From positions 7,172 to 71,171 of the forward strand of contig JAXLWB010000050.1 in assembly GCA_046328715.1 (NCBI GenBank): 64,000 nt of DNA, in the 5' to 3' direction. Under the pieces are notes generated by a model. It saw nothing but the letters and a program-made list of their open reading frames with translations, searched no databases and was not told the origin of the DNA. Both the position numbers and the translations under genes were made by a program. Below, piece by piece: positions 25,665-34,538 of this stretch. The stretch's first letter is position 1. Each line of letters starts with the position of its first letter. The DNA comes from JAXLWB01 sp046328715 (GTDB lineage Bacteria; Chloroflexota; Anaerolineae; Caldilineales; Caldilineaceae).

Positions 25665-26584
25665 TGGCCGAGGCCAATACGTTGGTGCTGACAAGTTCAG
25701 CCACATCGAAACCAGCCGCCAGCGGCAATGGCTTTGCGGCTCGCTTTGCCCGCAATCGAGTGGCCTTGCTCAGCGCGCTGCTCCTGATATTGTTAGTTTT
25801 GGCTGCGCTGGCGGGACCGACCATCTATTCCGTGGATGCAAATTACCAGGATTACGCGGCGATCAATTCATGGTCGACGGCAGATCACCCTTTGGGTACG
25901 GATAGTTTGGGGCGAGATACCTTAGCGCGCTTGTTAAAAGGTTTGCGGGTGTCGGTCTTGGTCGCTTTCTATGTTGAGACGCTCAACATTGGTCTGGGTG
26001 CGACGCTGGGGCTGATCGCTGGCTACTTTGGCGGCTGGCTGGACCAGATCATCGCTCGTTTGGCCGACATGTTGTTTGCCTTTCCCGGTTTGCTCTTTGC
26101 GATCCTGGTCGCTGCCGTCTTTGGCCCGACCATCAATGAACGTTTTGGCGGTGTGGGGCGCTTGTTGCTGGTGGCAGGTTCACTGGCCTTGGTCAGTTGG
26201 CCGCTGATGGCCCGTTATATCCGAGGCCAAACCCTTTCGCTCAAGGAACGGGACTTTATTCTGGCGGCTGAAAGCATCGGCGCGCCCGATTGGCGCATCA
26301 TCCGCCACCACATCCTGCCCAATGTCGTGAACCTGATCGTGGTGAGTGCCACACTCGATGTCGCCGCTGTCATCGTCAACGAAGCCGTACTCAGCCTGCT
26401 CGGCTTAGGCATCCAACCGCCCGATCCAAGTATCGGCCAAATGATTCGCCAGGCAATCGACTATCTAGAAGCCAACTGGTTACAGGTCTTGCTTCCGAGT
26501 TTCGCCCTCACGGCGCTGGTGTTGCTCTTTTCCTTTATCGGCGACGGCCTGCGCGACGCCTTTGACCCTTATCGATCCAAATAA
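25664..26584 (+). CDS. ABC transporter permease, DppC/OppC type
   Basis: This 306-residue partner permease has an N-terminal cytoplasmic segment, FARNRVALLSALLLILLVL as helix 1, HPLGTDSLGRDTLARLLKG (the DppC signature) near 80, and an EAA loop ILAAESIGAPDWRIIRHHIL near 205. The C-terminus RDAFDPYRSK is family-typical. Start and stop overlap shows tight coupling with the upstream permease. The two subunits form the channel of a peptide-type importer. Confidence 0.93.
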   Translation: MAEANTLVLTSSATSKPAASGNGFAARFARNRVALLSALLLILLVLAALAGPTIYSVDANYQDYAAINSWSTADHPLGTDSLGRDTLARLLKGLRVSVLVAFYVETLNIGLGATLGLIAGYFGGWLDQIIARLADMLFAFPGLLFAILVAAVFGPTINERFGGVGRLLLVAGSLALVSWPLMARYIRGQTLSLKERDFILAAESIGAPDWRIIRHHILPNVVNLIVVSATLDVAAVIVNEAVLSLLGLGIQPPDPSIGQMIRQAIDYLEANWLQVLLPSFALTALVLLFSFIGDGLRDAFDPYRSK

Positions 26585-26586
26585 CT

Positions 26587-26644
26587 TCAGAGCCGTAAAC
26601 GTTAGTGCATGGTGCAATCCTTTCGCGCACACTCAGGGCTCTGA
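26587..26644. repeat. Inverted repeat, CAGAG family
   Basis: TCAGAGCC (26587-26594) pairs with GGCTCTGA (26637-26644); the inner arm contains ACGTTAGTGC, like the copy at 8096. It starts 3 nt after the permease stop and is followed by about 100 nt without features before the next start. Confidence 0.7.
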
Positions 26645-26741
26645 GTCTAGTCCAAACCTCCGCTTGACAGCATCTCTCGATTCGAGTATCGTACTATCAC
26701 CCAAACGTTTCCCGGTATCCGCCGATCAACACCAGCACGCT

Positions 26742-27800
26742 ATGAGCATCTTCGCCAACCAATCTGTGATCGATTGTGATCTGCACAACGAGTTACCAGC
26801 CCTTAAAGCGCTTTACCCCTATTTGCCTGAGCATTGGGTCGCCTACTGCGACGAGTCGGCCTTTGTCGGTCCCGACGCCAACGACTACCCGCCGCATGCA
26901 CCGATCACAGCGCGCCCCGGCTCCAAGCCTGAACAAGGTCCGCCCGGCTCGGATCTGCCACTGTTGCGCCAACAAATCCTCGATGCCACACCTATAGAGA
27001 TCGGCATTCTCAACTGTGCCTATCGGGTCGGCAGCGTCCATAATCCCGATTTGGCAACCGATCTGGCCTGTGCGGTCAATCAATGGCAGATCGAGGAGTG
27101 GCTGGAGAAAGAGCCACGTTTACGTGCCTCGATTGTTGTCTCTGCTCAACAGCCGCAACGTGCCGCTGAGCAGATTGAACGTTTTGCTGCCCATCCGGGC
27201 TTTGTCCAAGTGATCTTGCCAGTGCGTTCGGAGGCTCCCTATGGCAACCTGCGCTACGACCCGATCTACGCCGCCGCAGTGCGCCACGATCTAGTGATTG
27301 GCATTCACTATGGCGGTGCGCCCGGCCATCCTTCAACGCCAGCCGGTTGGGCGTTGACTTATCTGGACGAATATGCCAGCATGGCCCAGGTCTTCCAATC
27401 GCAATTGATTAGCTTGATCATAGAAGGTGTCTTTGACCGCTTCCCAACTCTGCGCGTCGCCTTTATCGAAGGTGGTTTTACCTGGCTACCGTCGTTGATG
27501 TGGCGTTTCGACAAAGAGTGGAAAGGCTTGCGCCACAACACGCCTTGGGTGCGACGGCTGCCCTCGGAGTATATGCGTCAACATCTGCGGTTGACCGTTC
27601 AACCAGTCGATGCACCGAGCGCGCCGCAACATCTGCAACAGATCCTCGAACAGATCGAGTCGGATGAGATGTTGATGTACGCCAGCGATTATCCGCACTG
27701 CCACGCCGACTCGCCTGAAAAGACGCTGCTACCGATCCTTGGTGACGCAGCTTTACAAAAGATTCTCTCGGAAAATGCACGCGCTTTTTATAGATTTTGA
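26742..27800 (+). CDS. Amidohydrolase (amidohydrolase-2 family), paralogue A
   Basis: The start at 26742 follows the repeat; an in-frame upstream start would overlap the permease. This 352-residue TIM-barrel metal hydrolase has DCDLH near residue 11 as the first metal site, GIHYGG near 187 with the metal His, EGGFTWLP near 240 and ASDYPHCHADSP near 310 with the catalytic Asp. The family cleaves C-N, C-O or C-C bonds. It is a close paralogue of the next gene, which starts 12 nt later. There is no signal peptide. Confidence 0.85.
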   Translation: MSIFANQSVIDCDLHNELPALKALYPYLPEHWVAYCDESAFVGPDANDYPPHAPITARPGSKPEQGPPGSDLPLLRQQILDATPIEIGILNCAYRVGSVHNPDLATDLACAVNQWQIEEWLEKEPRLRASIVVSAQQPQRAAEQIERFAAHPGFVQVILPVRSEAPYGNLRYDPIYAAAVRHDLVIGIHYGGAPGHPSTPAGWALTYLDEYASMAQVFQSQLISLIIEGVFDRFPTLRVAFIEGGFTWLPSLMWRFDKEWKGLRHNTPWVRRLPSEYMRQHLRLTVQPVDAPSAPQHLQQILEQIESDEMLMYASDYPHCHADSPEKTLLPILGDAALQKILSENARAFYRF

Positions 27801-27812
27801 GGAGTGGAATTC

Positions 27813-28934
27813 ATGATCGCACCACCAATCACCCCTGCTGTAATTCGACCTGGCAACCTATCCAGGCCCCAACCTGTAAAACGTGAAAAACTGGCCGTCA
27901 TCGATTGTGACATCCACAACGCCATGCCGAACGATGCAACGTTGCTGAAATATTTACCCTCCCGCTGGCATCGTCACTATGAGACGATTGGGCCACGCAG
28001 CCATATCGGTTCGTTCTATCCGCGCGCTATGAAGAACGCCGCCCGTCATGATTCCTGGCCACCTTCCGGTTTGCCACCGGGGGGTGATGTGCCTTTTCTG
28101 CAGAAACAGTTGCTGGACCAGTGGGATTTGGAGTTTGGCATTCTCAATTGTCTCTATGGGGTGGGTGGCGAGTTGAATCTGGAGTTTGGTGCAGCCCTGG
28201 CCCAGGCTGTCAATGATTGGCAGATCGCCGAATGGTTGGAGCCAGAGCCACGGCTACGCGCCTCGATTATCGTACCCTACGAAGATGGCGAATTGAGCGC
28301 AGCCGAAATCGAGCGGGTGGCAACCCATCCTGGTTACGTGCAGGTGATGTTGATTGCACGTACGAATGCACCACTCGGTCACCGCAAATATTGGAAGCTG
28401 TACGAAGCGGCAGTGCGTCACGATTTGCCTATCGGCATCCACTTTGGTGGTGCTGGCGGCGGACCGATTACCGGCGCAGGCTGGCCGTCGCACTACATCG
28501 AAGATCATGGCGGGATGCCGCAAGCCTTCTACGCTCAGGTGATCAGCATGGTTACTTCTGGCATCTTTGAACGTTTTCCTACGCTCAAGATAGTGCTGAT
28601 CGAAGGTGGCTTTGCCTGGTTACCGCCCCTGATGTGGCGACTCGATGCAACTTGGAAACAACTCAAAGAAGAAGCACCTACCCTCACTCGCTTGCCTTCG
28701 GAGATTATCCGAGAACATTTCTGGGTAACGACGCAGCCGATGGAAGAGCCACCCCAGCGGCGCTATTTCCTCCAACTTCTCGAGCAAATGGATATGAACG
28801 ACCGGCTGATGTTTGCTACCGATTATCCCCATTGGGACTTTGACGCACCCGATCAGTGCTTCCCGGTCGAGTTACCGACTCCGTTGAAGCGGGATATTCT
28901 GGCGGAGAATGCGAGAAAGTTGTATAGATTTTGA
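27813..28934 (+). CDS. Amidohydrolase (amidohydrolase-2 family), paralogue B
   Basis: The ATG at 27813 lies 8 nt after GAGGAG, so it is preferred to the GTG at 27804. This 373-residue protein repeats the layout of its neighbour: DCDIHNAMP near residue 29, GIHFGGAGGG near 208, EGGFAWLPPLMWR near 260 and ATDYPHWDFDAP near 330. The pair probably arose by tandem duplication and then diverged in the second-metal region (HCHAD versus HWDFD). It is probably co-transcribed with paralogue A. Confidence 0.85.
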   Translation: MIAPPITPAVIRPGNLSRPQPVKREKLAVIDCDIHNAMPNDATLLKYLPSRWHRHYETIGPRSHIGSFYPRAMKNAARHDSWPPSGLPPGGDVPFLQKQLLDQWDLEFGILNCLYGVGGELNLEFGAALAQAVNDWQIAEWLEPEPRLRASIIVPYEDGELSAAEIERVATHPGYVQVMLIARTNAPLGHRKYWKLYEAAVRHDLPIGIHFGGAGGGPITGAGWPSHYIEDHGGMPQAFYAQVISMVTSGIFERFPTLKIVLIEGGFAWLPPLMWRLDATWKQLKEEAPTLTRLPSEIIREHFWVTTQPMEEPPQRRYFLQLLEQMDMNDRLMFATDYPHWDFDAPDQCFPVELPTPLKRDILAENARKLYRF

Positions 28935-29015
28935 AACGTGATGCGTGAATAGTTGCTCTCTCTATCAACATCAAGAAAGAAAATCAGACGACACACATTT
29001 CACGCATCACGTTTC
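28933..29015. repeat. 17-bp perfect inverted repeat with heptad words
   Basis: Arms 28933-28949 and 28999-29015 (start GAAACGTGATGCG) are exact complements with a 49-nt spacer; the right side continues in 7-nt words of TTCACGT. The left arm begins on the stop codon of paralogue B. Confidence 0.85.
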
Positions 29016-29033
29016 ACGTATTAGTTTTCACCT

Positions 29034-29483
29034 ATGACCAAACATATCGTTGCAACAGTTGATGAGATCCCGCTGGGCGGGCGCAAGCTGGTCGAGATTG
29101 ACGGGCGTTCGATTGGGGTGTTTCACATCAAAGGCCAGTTTTATGCCATCCGCAACCGTTGCCCGCACCAAGGCGGCCCAATGTGCGAGGGCCGCTTGAC
29201 CGGCTTTCTCACTGCCACCCAACCGGGTGATTACCAGTATAGCCGTCAAGGTGAGATTCTGCGCTGTCCCTGGCATGGCTGGGAGTTTGATGTGAAGACT
29301 GGCCAATCCTGGTTTGATCCGGCGCAGGTACGGGTGCGCAGCTACAGAGTCAGTGTCGAAACGCTCTCTCCCGAGGCGCTCGACGATGCCTCTTCTGCAG
29401 AAGCCGAACTTCAGAAAGGCCCCTACCTCGCTGAAACCTATCCTGTGACAATTGAGCAACCGTATGTGATTGTTGAAGTTTAA
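29034..29483 (+). CDS. Rieske [2Fe-2S] protein
   Basis: This 149-residue protein holds the two cluster boxes of a Rieske domain: CPHQGGP near residue 43 and CPWHGWEFD near 81, spaced as in ferredoxins of aromatic dioxygenase systems. There is no TAT signal or membrane anchor, so it is a soluble electron carrier. A small insertion between the boxes (about 15 residues) is larger than in BphF-like ferredoxins. No oxygenase alpha subunit lies nearby; it is in the amidohydrolase cluster, where it may serve an enzyme encoded elsewhere. Confidence 0.88.
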   Translation: MTKHIVATVDEIPLGGRKLVEIDGRSIGVFHIKGQFYAIRNRCPHQGGPMCEGRLTGFLTATQPGDYQYSRQGEILRCPWHGWEFDVKTGQSWFDPAQVRVRSYRVSVETLSPEALDDASSAEAELQKGPYLAETYPVTIEQPYVIVEV

Positions 29484-29486
29484 TTG

Positions 29487-29590
29487 TGTGATGCGTGAAA
29501 CGTAATTCGTGAATTGCCGAATTTCGACCTTCTACTCTTGCCGCCTGCCGGACCTAACAGCAATTCACGTTTTAAGCATCACGCATCACA
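29487..29590. repeat. Two-part heptad palindrome
   Basis: TGTGATGCGTGA (29487-29498) pairs with 29579-29590 and CGTGAATTGC (29508-29517) with 29560-29569. The left arm is built of 7-nt words of GTGATGC / GTGAAAC / GTAATTC. Confidence 0.82.
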
Positions 29591-29609
29591 TTTTCCAAAG
29601 GAGTCATCC

Positions 29610-30506
29610 ATGCTACCCATCATTGACACGCATCAACATCTCTGGGATTTAGATCGTTTTACGCTGCACTGGACTGCGGGTTCGCCCTCCTTAGCCAGGA
29701 ACTATCTGCAAAGTGATTATGCTCAGGCTACGCAGGGACTCAACGTCGTCAAGGCCATTTACATGGAAGTCGATGTCGATGAGTCGCAACAGGTGGCTGA
29801 GGCGGAATACATCATCGATCAATGCCAACGTCCCGATACGCCGACCGTTGGGGCTGTGATCTCAGGCCGTCCGGCGTCGGATGGCTTCCGAGACTATATC
29901 ATGCGCTACAAGGGTAGCCCATACATTAAAGGCGTGCGTCAGGTGTTACATGGCGATGGTACCCCTCCTGGCTATGCGCTACAGCCAAGTTTTGTCAAGG
30001 GAGTGCAACTGTTAGGTGAATTGGGGATGAGTTTTGATATTTGTGTACGCCCTGGCGAGTTAAGCGATGCGGTGAAGTTGGTCGATCAATGTCCGGGAAC
30101 ACAATTTATCCTCGACCACTGTGGCAATGGTGACCCCTATCTGATTGCCGAACCGGAACGAATGCCGGATATGCAGGCAGGCTATCCTGTCCATTCTCGC
30201 CAACAGTGGATGGATGATATTCAAGCCTTGAGCCAACGACCGAACGTGGTCTGCAAGATTTCGGGCATCATCGCCCGCGCCGAACCAGGATGGAGCGCTG
30301 ATACCTTGGCTCCAACTGTTAATCACTGTCTCAACTCGTTTGGACCGGATCGAGTCATCTTTGGCGGTGACTGGCCAGTCTGTACCCTGGGTGCTACCTA
30401 TCGTGAATGGGCCACTGCGCTGCGCCAGATTATTGCCCACCGCAGTGAGGAAGAACAAGCGAAGCTACTTTCGAAAAACGCAGAGCGGATTTATCGATTG
30501 GGGTAG
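29610..30506 (+). CDS. Amidohydrolase, lactonase-like
   Basis: The ATG at 29610 has AAAGGAG 8 nt upstream; the earlier in-frame ATG lies in the repeat. This 298-residue protein begins PIIDTHQHLWDLDRFTLHW, the start of L-fuconolactonase/rhamnonolactonase-like amidohydrolases. Later blocks are FILDHCGN near 165 and VIFGGDWPVCTLGA near 250 with the catalytic Asp. The family opens sugar lactones or similar rings. Together with the enolase-superfamily protein and the glycosidase it points to breakdown of acid sugars. Confidence 0.85.
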   Translation: MLPIIDTHQHLWDLDRFTLHWTAGSPSLARNYLQSDYAQATQGLNVVKAIYMEVDVDESQQVAEAEYIIDQCQRPDTPTVGAVISGRPASDGFRDYIMRYKGSPYIKGVRQVLHGDGTPPGYALQPSFVKGVQLLGELGMSFDICVRPGELSDAVKLVDQCPGTQFILDHCGNGDPYLIAEPERMPDMQAGYPVHSRQQWMDDIQALSQRPNVVCKISGIIARAEPGWSADTLAPTVNHCLNSFGPDRVIFGGDWPVCTLGATYREWATALRQIIAHRSEEEQAKLLSKNAERIYRLG

Positions 30507-30512
30507 TGAATG

Positions 30513-30543
30513 GTAATTGGGTAATTACTCAATTACCAATTAC
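30513..30543. repeat. Short inverted repeat between convergent genes
   Basis: GTAATTGG-GTAATT (30513-30526) pairs with AATTACCAATTAC (30531-30543) with one bulged base and a 4-nt loop. It separates the amidohydrolase from ybaK and probably terminates both; no T-run. Confidence 0.75.
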
Positions 30544-30549
30544 AGCTTT

Positions 30550-31023
30550 TTACGTCACCTGTATGACTTTTCCGCCAGTCATGGCTTGTAGTTCATCCGG
30601 CGTGAGTGGAAAGACGGCATTTGAGTGTCCGGCGGCCGCCCAGATGTTAGGATAGTTCCAGAGGTCTTGGTCGATGTAGGTTTCAAGCGGATGGGCGTGG
30701 CCCAAAGGAGGTACACCACCGATAGCAAAGCCGGTTTGTTCACGCACGAAGTCGGCATCGGGACGTTCTAGCTTTTCACCGACATGTTCGACCATCGCCT
30801 TTTCGTTGACACGATTGATCCCGCTGGCAATGATCAGCACCGGCTTTTTGCTATTTGCGCCACGGAAGATCAACGACTTGGCAATTTGCGCCACCTCGCA
30901 GCCGACTGCCGCCGCTGCTTCGGCACTGGTGCGGGTAGAATCTGCTAATTCAATAATCTGGTTCGAGAAACCACGGGCAAGTAAAACGTCTTGAACTCGT
31001 TGGGCAGAGGGTTTGAGAGGCAT
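30550..31023 (-). CDS. YbaK/EbsC-family aminoacyl-tRNA deacylase
   Basis: The start at 31023 (MPLKPSAQRVQDVL) matches the family N-terminus; an in-frame start at 31065 lies in the hairpin. This 157-residue protein shows AQIAKSLIFR, VLIIASG, RPDADFVREQTGFAIGGVPPLGH near 95 and VFPLTPDELQAMTGG at the end, typical of YbaK/ProX deacylases that clear mischarged Cys- or Ala-tRNAPro. It is convergent with the amidohydrolase and followed on the upstream side by the zinc peptidase. Confidence 0.88.
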   Translation of the reverse strand: MPLKPSAQRVQDVLLARGFSNQIIELADSTRTSAEAAAAVGCEVAQIAKSLIFRGANSKKPVLIIASGINRVNEKAMVEHVGEKLERPDADFVREQTGFAIGGVPPLGHAHPLETYIDQDLWNYPNIWAAAGHSNAVFPLTPDELQAMTGGKVIQVT

Positions 31024-31041
31024 AGTTTGGTAGCAAAGCTG

Positions 31042-31096
31042 CAGGGAGCAAGATGCAGGTTGCAAGTAAAAAGTGCAACCTGCATCTTGCTCCCTG
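31042..31096. repeat. 23-bp perfect inverted repeat with heptad words
   Basis: Arms 31042-31064 and 31074-31096 (start CAGGGAGCAAG) match exactly with a 9-nt loop. The words GCAAGAT, GCAGGTT and GCAAGTA are 7-mers. It fills the gap between the zinc peptidase stop and the ybaK start. Confidence 0.9.
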
Positions 31097-31101
31097 TTCG
31101 T

Positions 31102-31797
31102 TTAGTTTCGTCGTCGTCCCATCAGCAGATAGGCGTAGTAGAGTAGGGTCATGATGGCCTGAATGGCGGCGGCAACATAGGTAAGGGCTGCTGCATCCAA
31201 CACCCGGTTGACACCCACCATTTCCTCCTGACCGAGAATACCTTGTGTCACCAGCAATTGTTTGGCACGTTTGCTGGCATCAAACTCCACGGGCAAGGTC
31301 ACCAGCGTGAAGAGCGCTGTGACGCCAAAGAGGAGCAAGCCCAGCCAGGCAACACTGGTGCCAATCGTATTCGACAGGAACAGACCGACCATAAAGATGA
31401 TTGGGCCAAGCCAACTGCCAAATTGCACGGCAGGCACCAGACTTGAGCGCAGTTGCAACGGTGCATAATGTTGCTGATCTTGTAGAGCATGGCCTGCTTC
31501 ATGAGCTGCCACACCTACTGCTGCGACACTGGGCGAAGCATAGGTCGCTTCACTAAGGCGCAACACTTTGCTGCGTGGATCATAATGGTCCGATAAAAAG
31601 CCACCACTGCGCTCTACAGTCACTTCACGCAAACCTGCATTATCAAGAATCGCACGTGCAGCCTGAGCACCCGTCAGCCCGCGCATTGATCGGACTTGCG
31701 AATACTTATTAAAGGTACCGCGCACCCGAAACTGTGCCCACATACCCAGCAACAGGGCCGGTAATGCAAATACAAAATAGAGTGGACTGAAATACAT
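31102..31797 (-). CDS. Integral-membrane zinc metallopeptidase (YugP type)
   Basis: This 231-residue protein has an N-terminal helix, the zinc site HEAGH at residues 99-103, and at least three more helices (about 124-144, 148-170, 202-225). This is the pattern of the neutral zinc metallopeptidase family Zn_peptidase_2. The third ligand is probably the Glu of VEFDASKRA near 176. GAGGAG lies 9 nt before the ATG. The substrates are unknown. It is followed by ybaK on the same strand. Confidence 0.87.
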   Translation of the reverse strand: MYFSPLYFVFALPALLLGMWAQFRVRGTFNKYSQVRSMRGLTGAQAARAILDNAGLREVTVERSGGFLSDHYDPRSKVLRLSEATYASPSVAAVGVAAHEAGHALQDQQHYAPLQLRSSLVPAVQFGSWLGPIIFMVGLFLSNTIGTSVAWLGLLLFGVTALFTLVTLPVEFDASKRAKQLLVTQGILGQEEMVGVNRVLDAAALTYVAAAIQAIMTLLYYAYLLMGRRRN

Positions 31798-32079
31798 AAA
31801 TTACACTCCTCACCCGATTTATAAACACAATGATTGCGAACAATCGTTGGTAGAGATTTAAACGTTCGTATACATGGGATTATATCAGAAGCTTCTGGTA
31901 AAGTTTGACGTTCACCTGACAACGAGCCGATAATCCCAAGCTTGCCTATATAGCAAAGCCTCTTATAAAAGGCACGAGCCTTCCTCAAATTACCACCGAA
32001 ATCTCGTATTACAATAGCATAACAAGTGTCAGAATGGCGTTAACGCAAGATTAGATATTGATACGAACTCTCCGCACTG

Positions 32080-33648
32080 TTACCTTTTTCGTAACACCGC
32101 CTGTAGCGCTGGTCGTAGTTCTTCGCTTTTGAGTAGCGCGCTGATCAGGAAATAGGCCAGTACAGCTACCCCCATGCCTCCGATCCCTGCTGCCCAAAGC
32201 GTCAAGTTGCCCATCGCAAACATCGGTACCAGACGCAGCCAGAGCCCAACCAAGAGACCCATCCCCAGAGCGGCGATGCCACTTTTCAGCAGAGATTTCC
32301 ACAATTTGCGTTCATCAATGCCACCCATCCGCCGGCGCAGAAGCCAGAGCAAAAAGAGCATCTCAATCATTGTCGCACTGCTATTGGCCAGAGCGAGACC
32401 GCCATGTTCCAGCGGTCGTACCAGAAGCAAGCTGAGCAGAATGTTGGCAACCATCGAAGCCACACCCACGACGACCGGCGTCCAGGTGTCGTGCAAGGCG
32501 TAGAAGGCACGCACGACGATCTCCAGCAACGAGTGGGCGGTCAAGCCAATCGCATAGAATTGCAGGGCATAACCAACCAGTTGGGTATCCTCAGCGCTAA
32601 ATTGGCGGCGTTGAAAGAGCATTGCCACCAATGGTTGGCGTAACACAAAAAGCCCAACTGCAGCCGGTAAAGTCAAAAAGAGCACGGTGCGTAAGGTCTG
32701 GCCGAATGTACGTTGCATCGACTTGGGATCACCGGCTGCAATCTGTGCGGCAAAGGTGGGGAAGATGGCGGTAGCGATAGCCTGGGCAAAGACGCCCTGT
32801 GGCAGCAACATCAACATCCAAGCATAGTTGAGCGCAGCCAACCGTCCCTCATCTAAACCGCTGGCCAGGATTGTATTGACTAAAAAATGTAATTGAACAA
32901 AGAAGAGACCCAGAACGCGCGGTCCCATCAGGCGCATTACCTCTTGTACGCCAGGATCACTCACGGTGAGCGATGGCGTATAACGAGCACCACGGCCCCA
33001 TAGACCAGGCACTTGTACCAAAAGATGGGCAAAGGCACCCACCACCACGCCGATGACCATGCCGCGCACGCCAAAAGTGGGGGCAAGAAACCAGGCTCCA
33101 GCCATAATGGCTACGTTGTAGAGTACTGGGGCGGCGGCTGGCAACAAGAAGTGCTGCGTGGCATTCAATGCCCCCATGATCAAGCCACTGGCCCCAAAGA
33201 TCACGGTGCTAATCAACATCCAGCGCATCAAGCCGGCGGCAAGTTGTTGTTGAGCAGGGCTAAAGCCAGGGGCAATCAGGTGCTGCATCAACGGCAGCGC
33301 AAAGAGCGCCGCTAACCCCGCCAACCCGATCAGGATTAACGTGATCAAATTGAGTACCCGGCTGAAAAGGAGCCATGCGCCAGCCTGATCCTGCTTCACC
33401 CAATGCCCGGCAAAGGTCGGTATAAAGGCGCTTCCCAACGCTCCACCCGCCACCAGTTGAAAGAGCAGATCGGGTACACGAAAGGCCGCCAGATAGGCAT
33501 CCAACTCAGCACTGGCACCAAACTGGGCGGCGACAATCATCTCACGCAGCAACCCAGTGACCCGACTAAGCACAAAAAAGACCATCACGATCAATGTGGC
33601 GCTGGCGATGCGGCGGATGTGGGTGGTGGATTGGGCTGAAATTGTCAT
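32080..33648 (-). CDS. murJ: Lipid II flippase MurJ (MviN)
   Basis: This 522-residue protein has about 14 transmembrane helices. It carries the MviN signatures FFVLSRVTGLLREMIVA near residue 23, AYLAAFRVPDLLF near 50 and GGALGSAFIPTF near 67. MurJ flips lipid-linked peptidoglycan precursor across the membrane. The C-terminus is ordinary, with no extra domain. The 282-nt gap before it (31798-32079) shows nothing recognisable. It is divergent from the 33762 gene across a hairpin. Confidence 0.93.
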   Translation of the reverse strand: MTISAQSTTHIRRIASATLIVMVFFVLSRVTGLLREMIVAAQFGASAELDAYLAAFRVPDLLFQLVAGGALGSAFIPTFAGHWVKQDQAGAWLLFSRVLNLITLILIGLAGLAALFALPLMQHLIAPGFSPAQQQLAAGLMRWMLISTVIFGASGLIMGALNATQHFLLPAAAPVLYNVAIMAGAWFLAPTFGVRGMVIGVVVGAFAHLLVQVPGLWGRGARYTPSLTVSDPGVQEVMRLMGPRVLGLFFVQLHFLVNTILASGLDEGRLAALNYAWMLMLLPQGVFAQAIATAIFPTFAAQIAAGDPKSMQRTFGQTLRTVLFLTLPAAVGLFVLRQPLVAMLFQRRQFSAEDTQLVGYALQFYAIGLTAHSLLEIVVRAFYALHDTWTPVVVGVASMVANILLSLLLVRPLEHGGLALANSSATMIEMLFLLWLLRRRMGGIDERKLWKSLLKSGIAALGMGLLVGLWLRLVPMFAMGNLTLWAAGIGGMGVAVLAYFLISALLKSEELRPALQAVLRKR

Positions 33649-33657
33649 AAGCTTGGG

Positions 33658-33703
33658 GTGAGGGTGAGGGGTGAGTCAGAAGAACTCACCCCTCACCCCT
33701 CAC
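33658..33703. repeat. Inverted repeat with CCCTCAC words between divergent genes
   Basis: GTGAGGG-type words (33658-33676) pair with 33684-33703, with one skipped base and a 7-nt loop. The unit GTGAGGG / CCCTCAC is repeated. It lies between murJ and the nuclease-like gene. Confidence 0.82.
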
Positions 33704-33726
33704 TCACTTTTCGCCTCCGCTCATGC

Positions 33727-33755
33727 TTGAAAAAAGCGAACAAATGGTCTACAAT
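33727..33755 (+). promoter_or_regulatory. Promoter predicting a leaderless transcript
   Basis: TTGAAA (33727-33732), 17-nt spacer and TACAAT (33750-33755) predict transcription from 33762, which is the A of an ATG. Confidence 0.6.
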
Positions 33756-33761
33756 ACCGGA

Positions 33762-34508
33762 ATGTCGAATACTTTTTTAGCCATGAATGCCTGGCGCGAG
33801 ATCTTTGCCAGGATCTTCGATGATCTTCATTACCAGGACAATGTCACTCCCGATTGGTTGGTCAATCCAGCAACTAAGCGCCGTCTGAAATTGGACAAAT
33901 ATTATCCAGACGTCGCAGTTGCGTTTCGTTTTGTCGGGCTGACTGCCAAAGGTCAGGGACGCCAGAGTGACTGGGAAGTGTTGGAAACGGAACAGCGTGA
34001 TCAGACACGCGAGGAGTTGTGTCGCCAAAACGGGGTTGAACTGGTGCTGATTGACCCAGATGACGATGCAGTCAAGCAAGTTGATACGTTATTGCGTATT
34101 CTCTCTCGTGCCAGCCGCCTGATGGCACTCAGCCAGCGTCCTGCCAGCGAAAAAGAAAAGCTGATGCCCAAGCTCAGTGACGCACGCAACCGTGCTACAG
34201 AAGTGCGGGCAAGGCTCGCCAAAAACCCAGAACAGATGATTGCGAATTTAGCGGAAGCATGGCGAGACCGGGAAGCTGGATTCAGTGTCAATCTTACAGC
34301 ACCGGTTGTACAGGCCACACCCACAAAGCCGAAAAAGCTACCCAAGCTTGCTGTCGAGCAGCGAGTGCGTCATGAAAAATTTGGCGATGGTGTCATCACT
34401 GGGCTCACTGGCGAAGGCGATGATCGACGTGTCTCCATCCTCTTTGATGCTTCACAAGAGCGCACCTTCTTGCTTTCGATTGTGGCGGACAAGTTGTCGG
34501 TGTTGTAG
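33762..34508 (+). CDS. Nuclease-like protein with a C-terminal Tudor/PcrA-tail-like domain
   Basis: The start at 33762 is chosen because the promoter puts the first transcribed base there. An in-frame start at 33723 would precede the promoter's -10. Of 248 residues, the N-terminal 110 (KYYPDVAVAF, then REELCRQNGVELVLID) resemble the core of Vsr/PD-(D/E)XK-type nucleases, where a strand with Asp is followed by a Lys/Glu-bearing segment and a late beta-strand. Residues 195-248 (VRHEKFGDGVITGL, RRVSILFDASQERTFL) match the Tudor-like tail of PcrA/UvrD helicases that contacts RNA polymerase. A role in transcription-linked DNA repair is inference. Catalytic residues are not certain. Confidence 0.6.
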   Translation: MSNTFLAMNAWREIFARIFDDLHYQDNVTPDWLVNPATKRRLKLDKYYPDVAVAFRFVGLTAKGQGRQSDWEVLETEQRDQTREELCRQNGVELVLIDPDDDAVKQVDTLLRILSRASRLMALSQRPASEKEKLMPKLSDARNRATEVRARLAKNPEQMIANLAEAWRDREAGFSVNLTAPVVQATPTKPKKLPKLAVEQRVRHEKFGDGVITGLTGEGDDRRVSILFDASQERTFLLSIVADKLSVL

Positions 34509-34538
34509 GATCAATAGAATTAAGATTTTTGAGACTAA

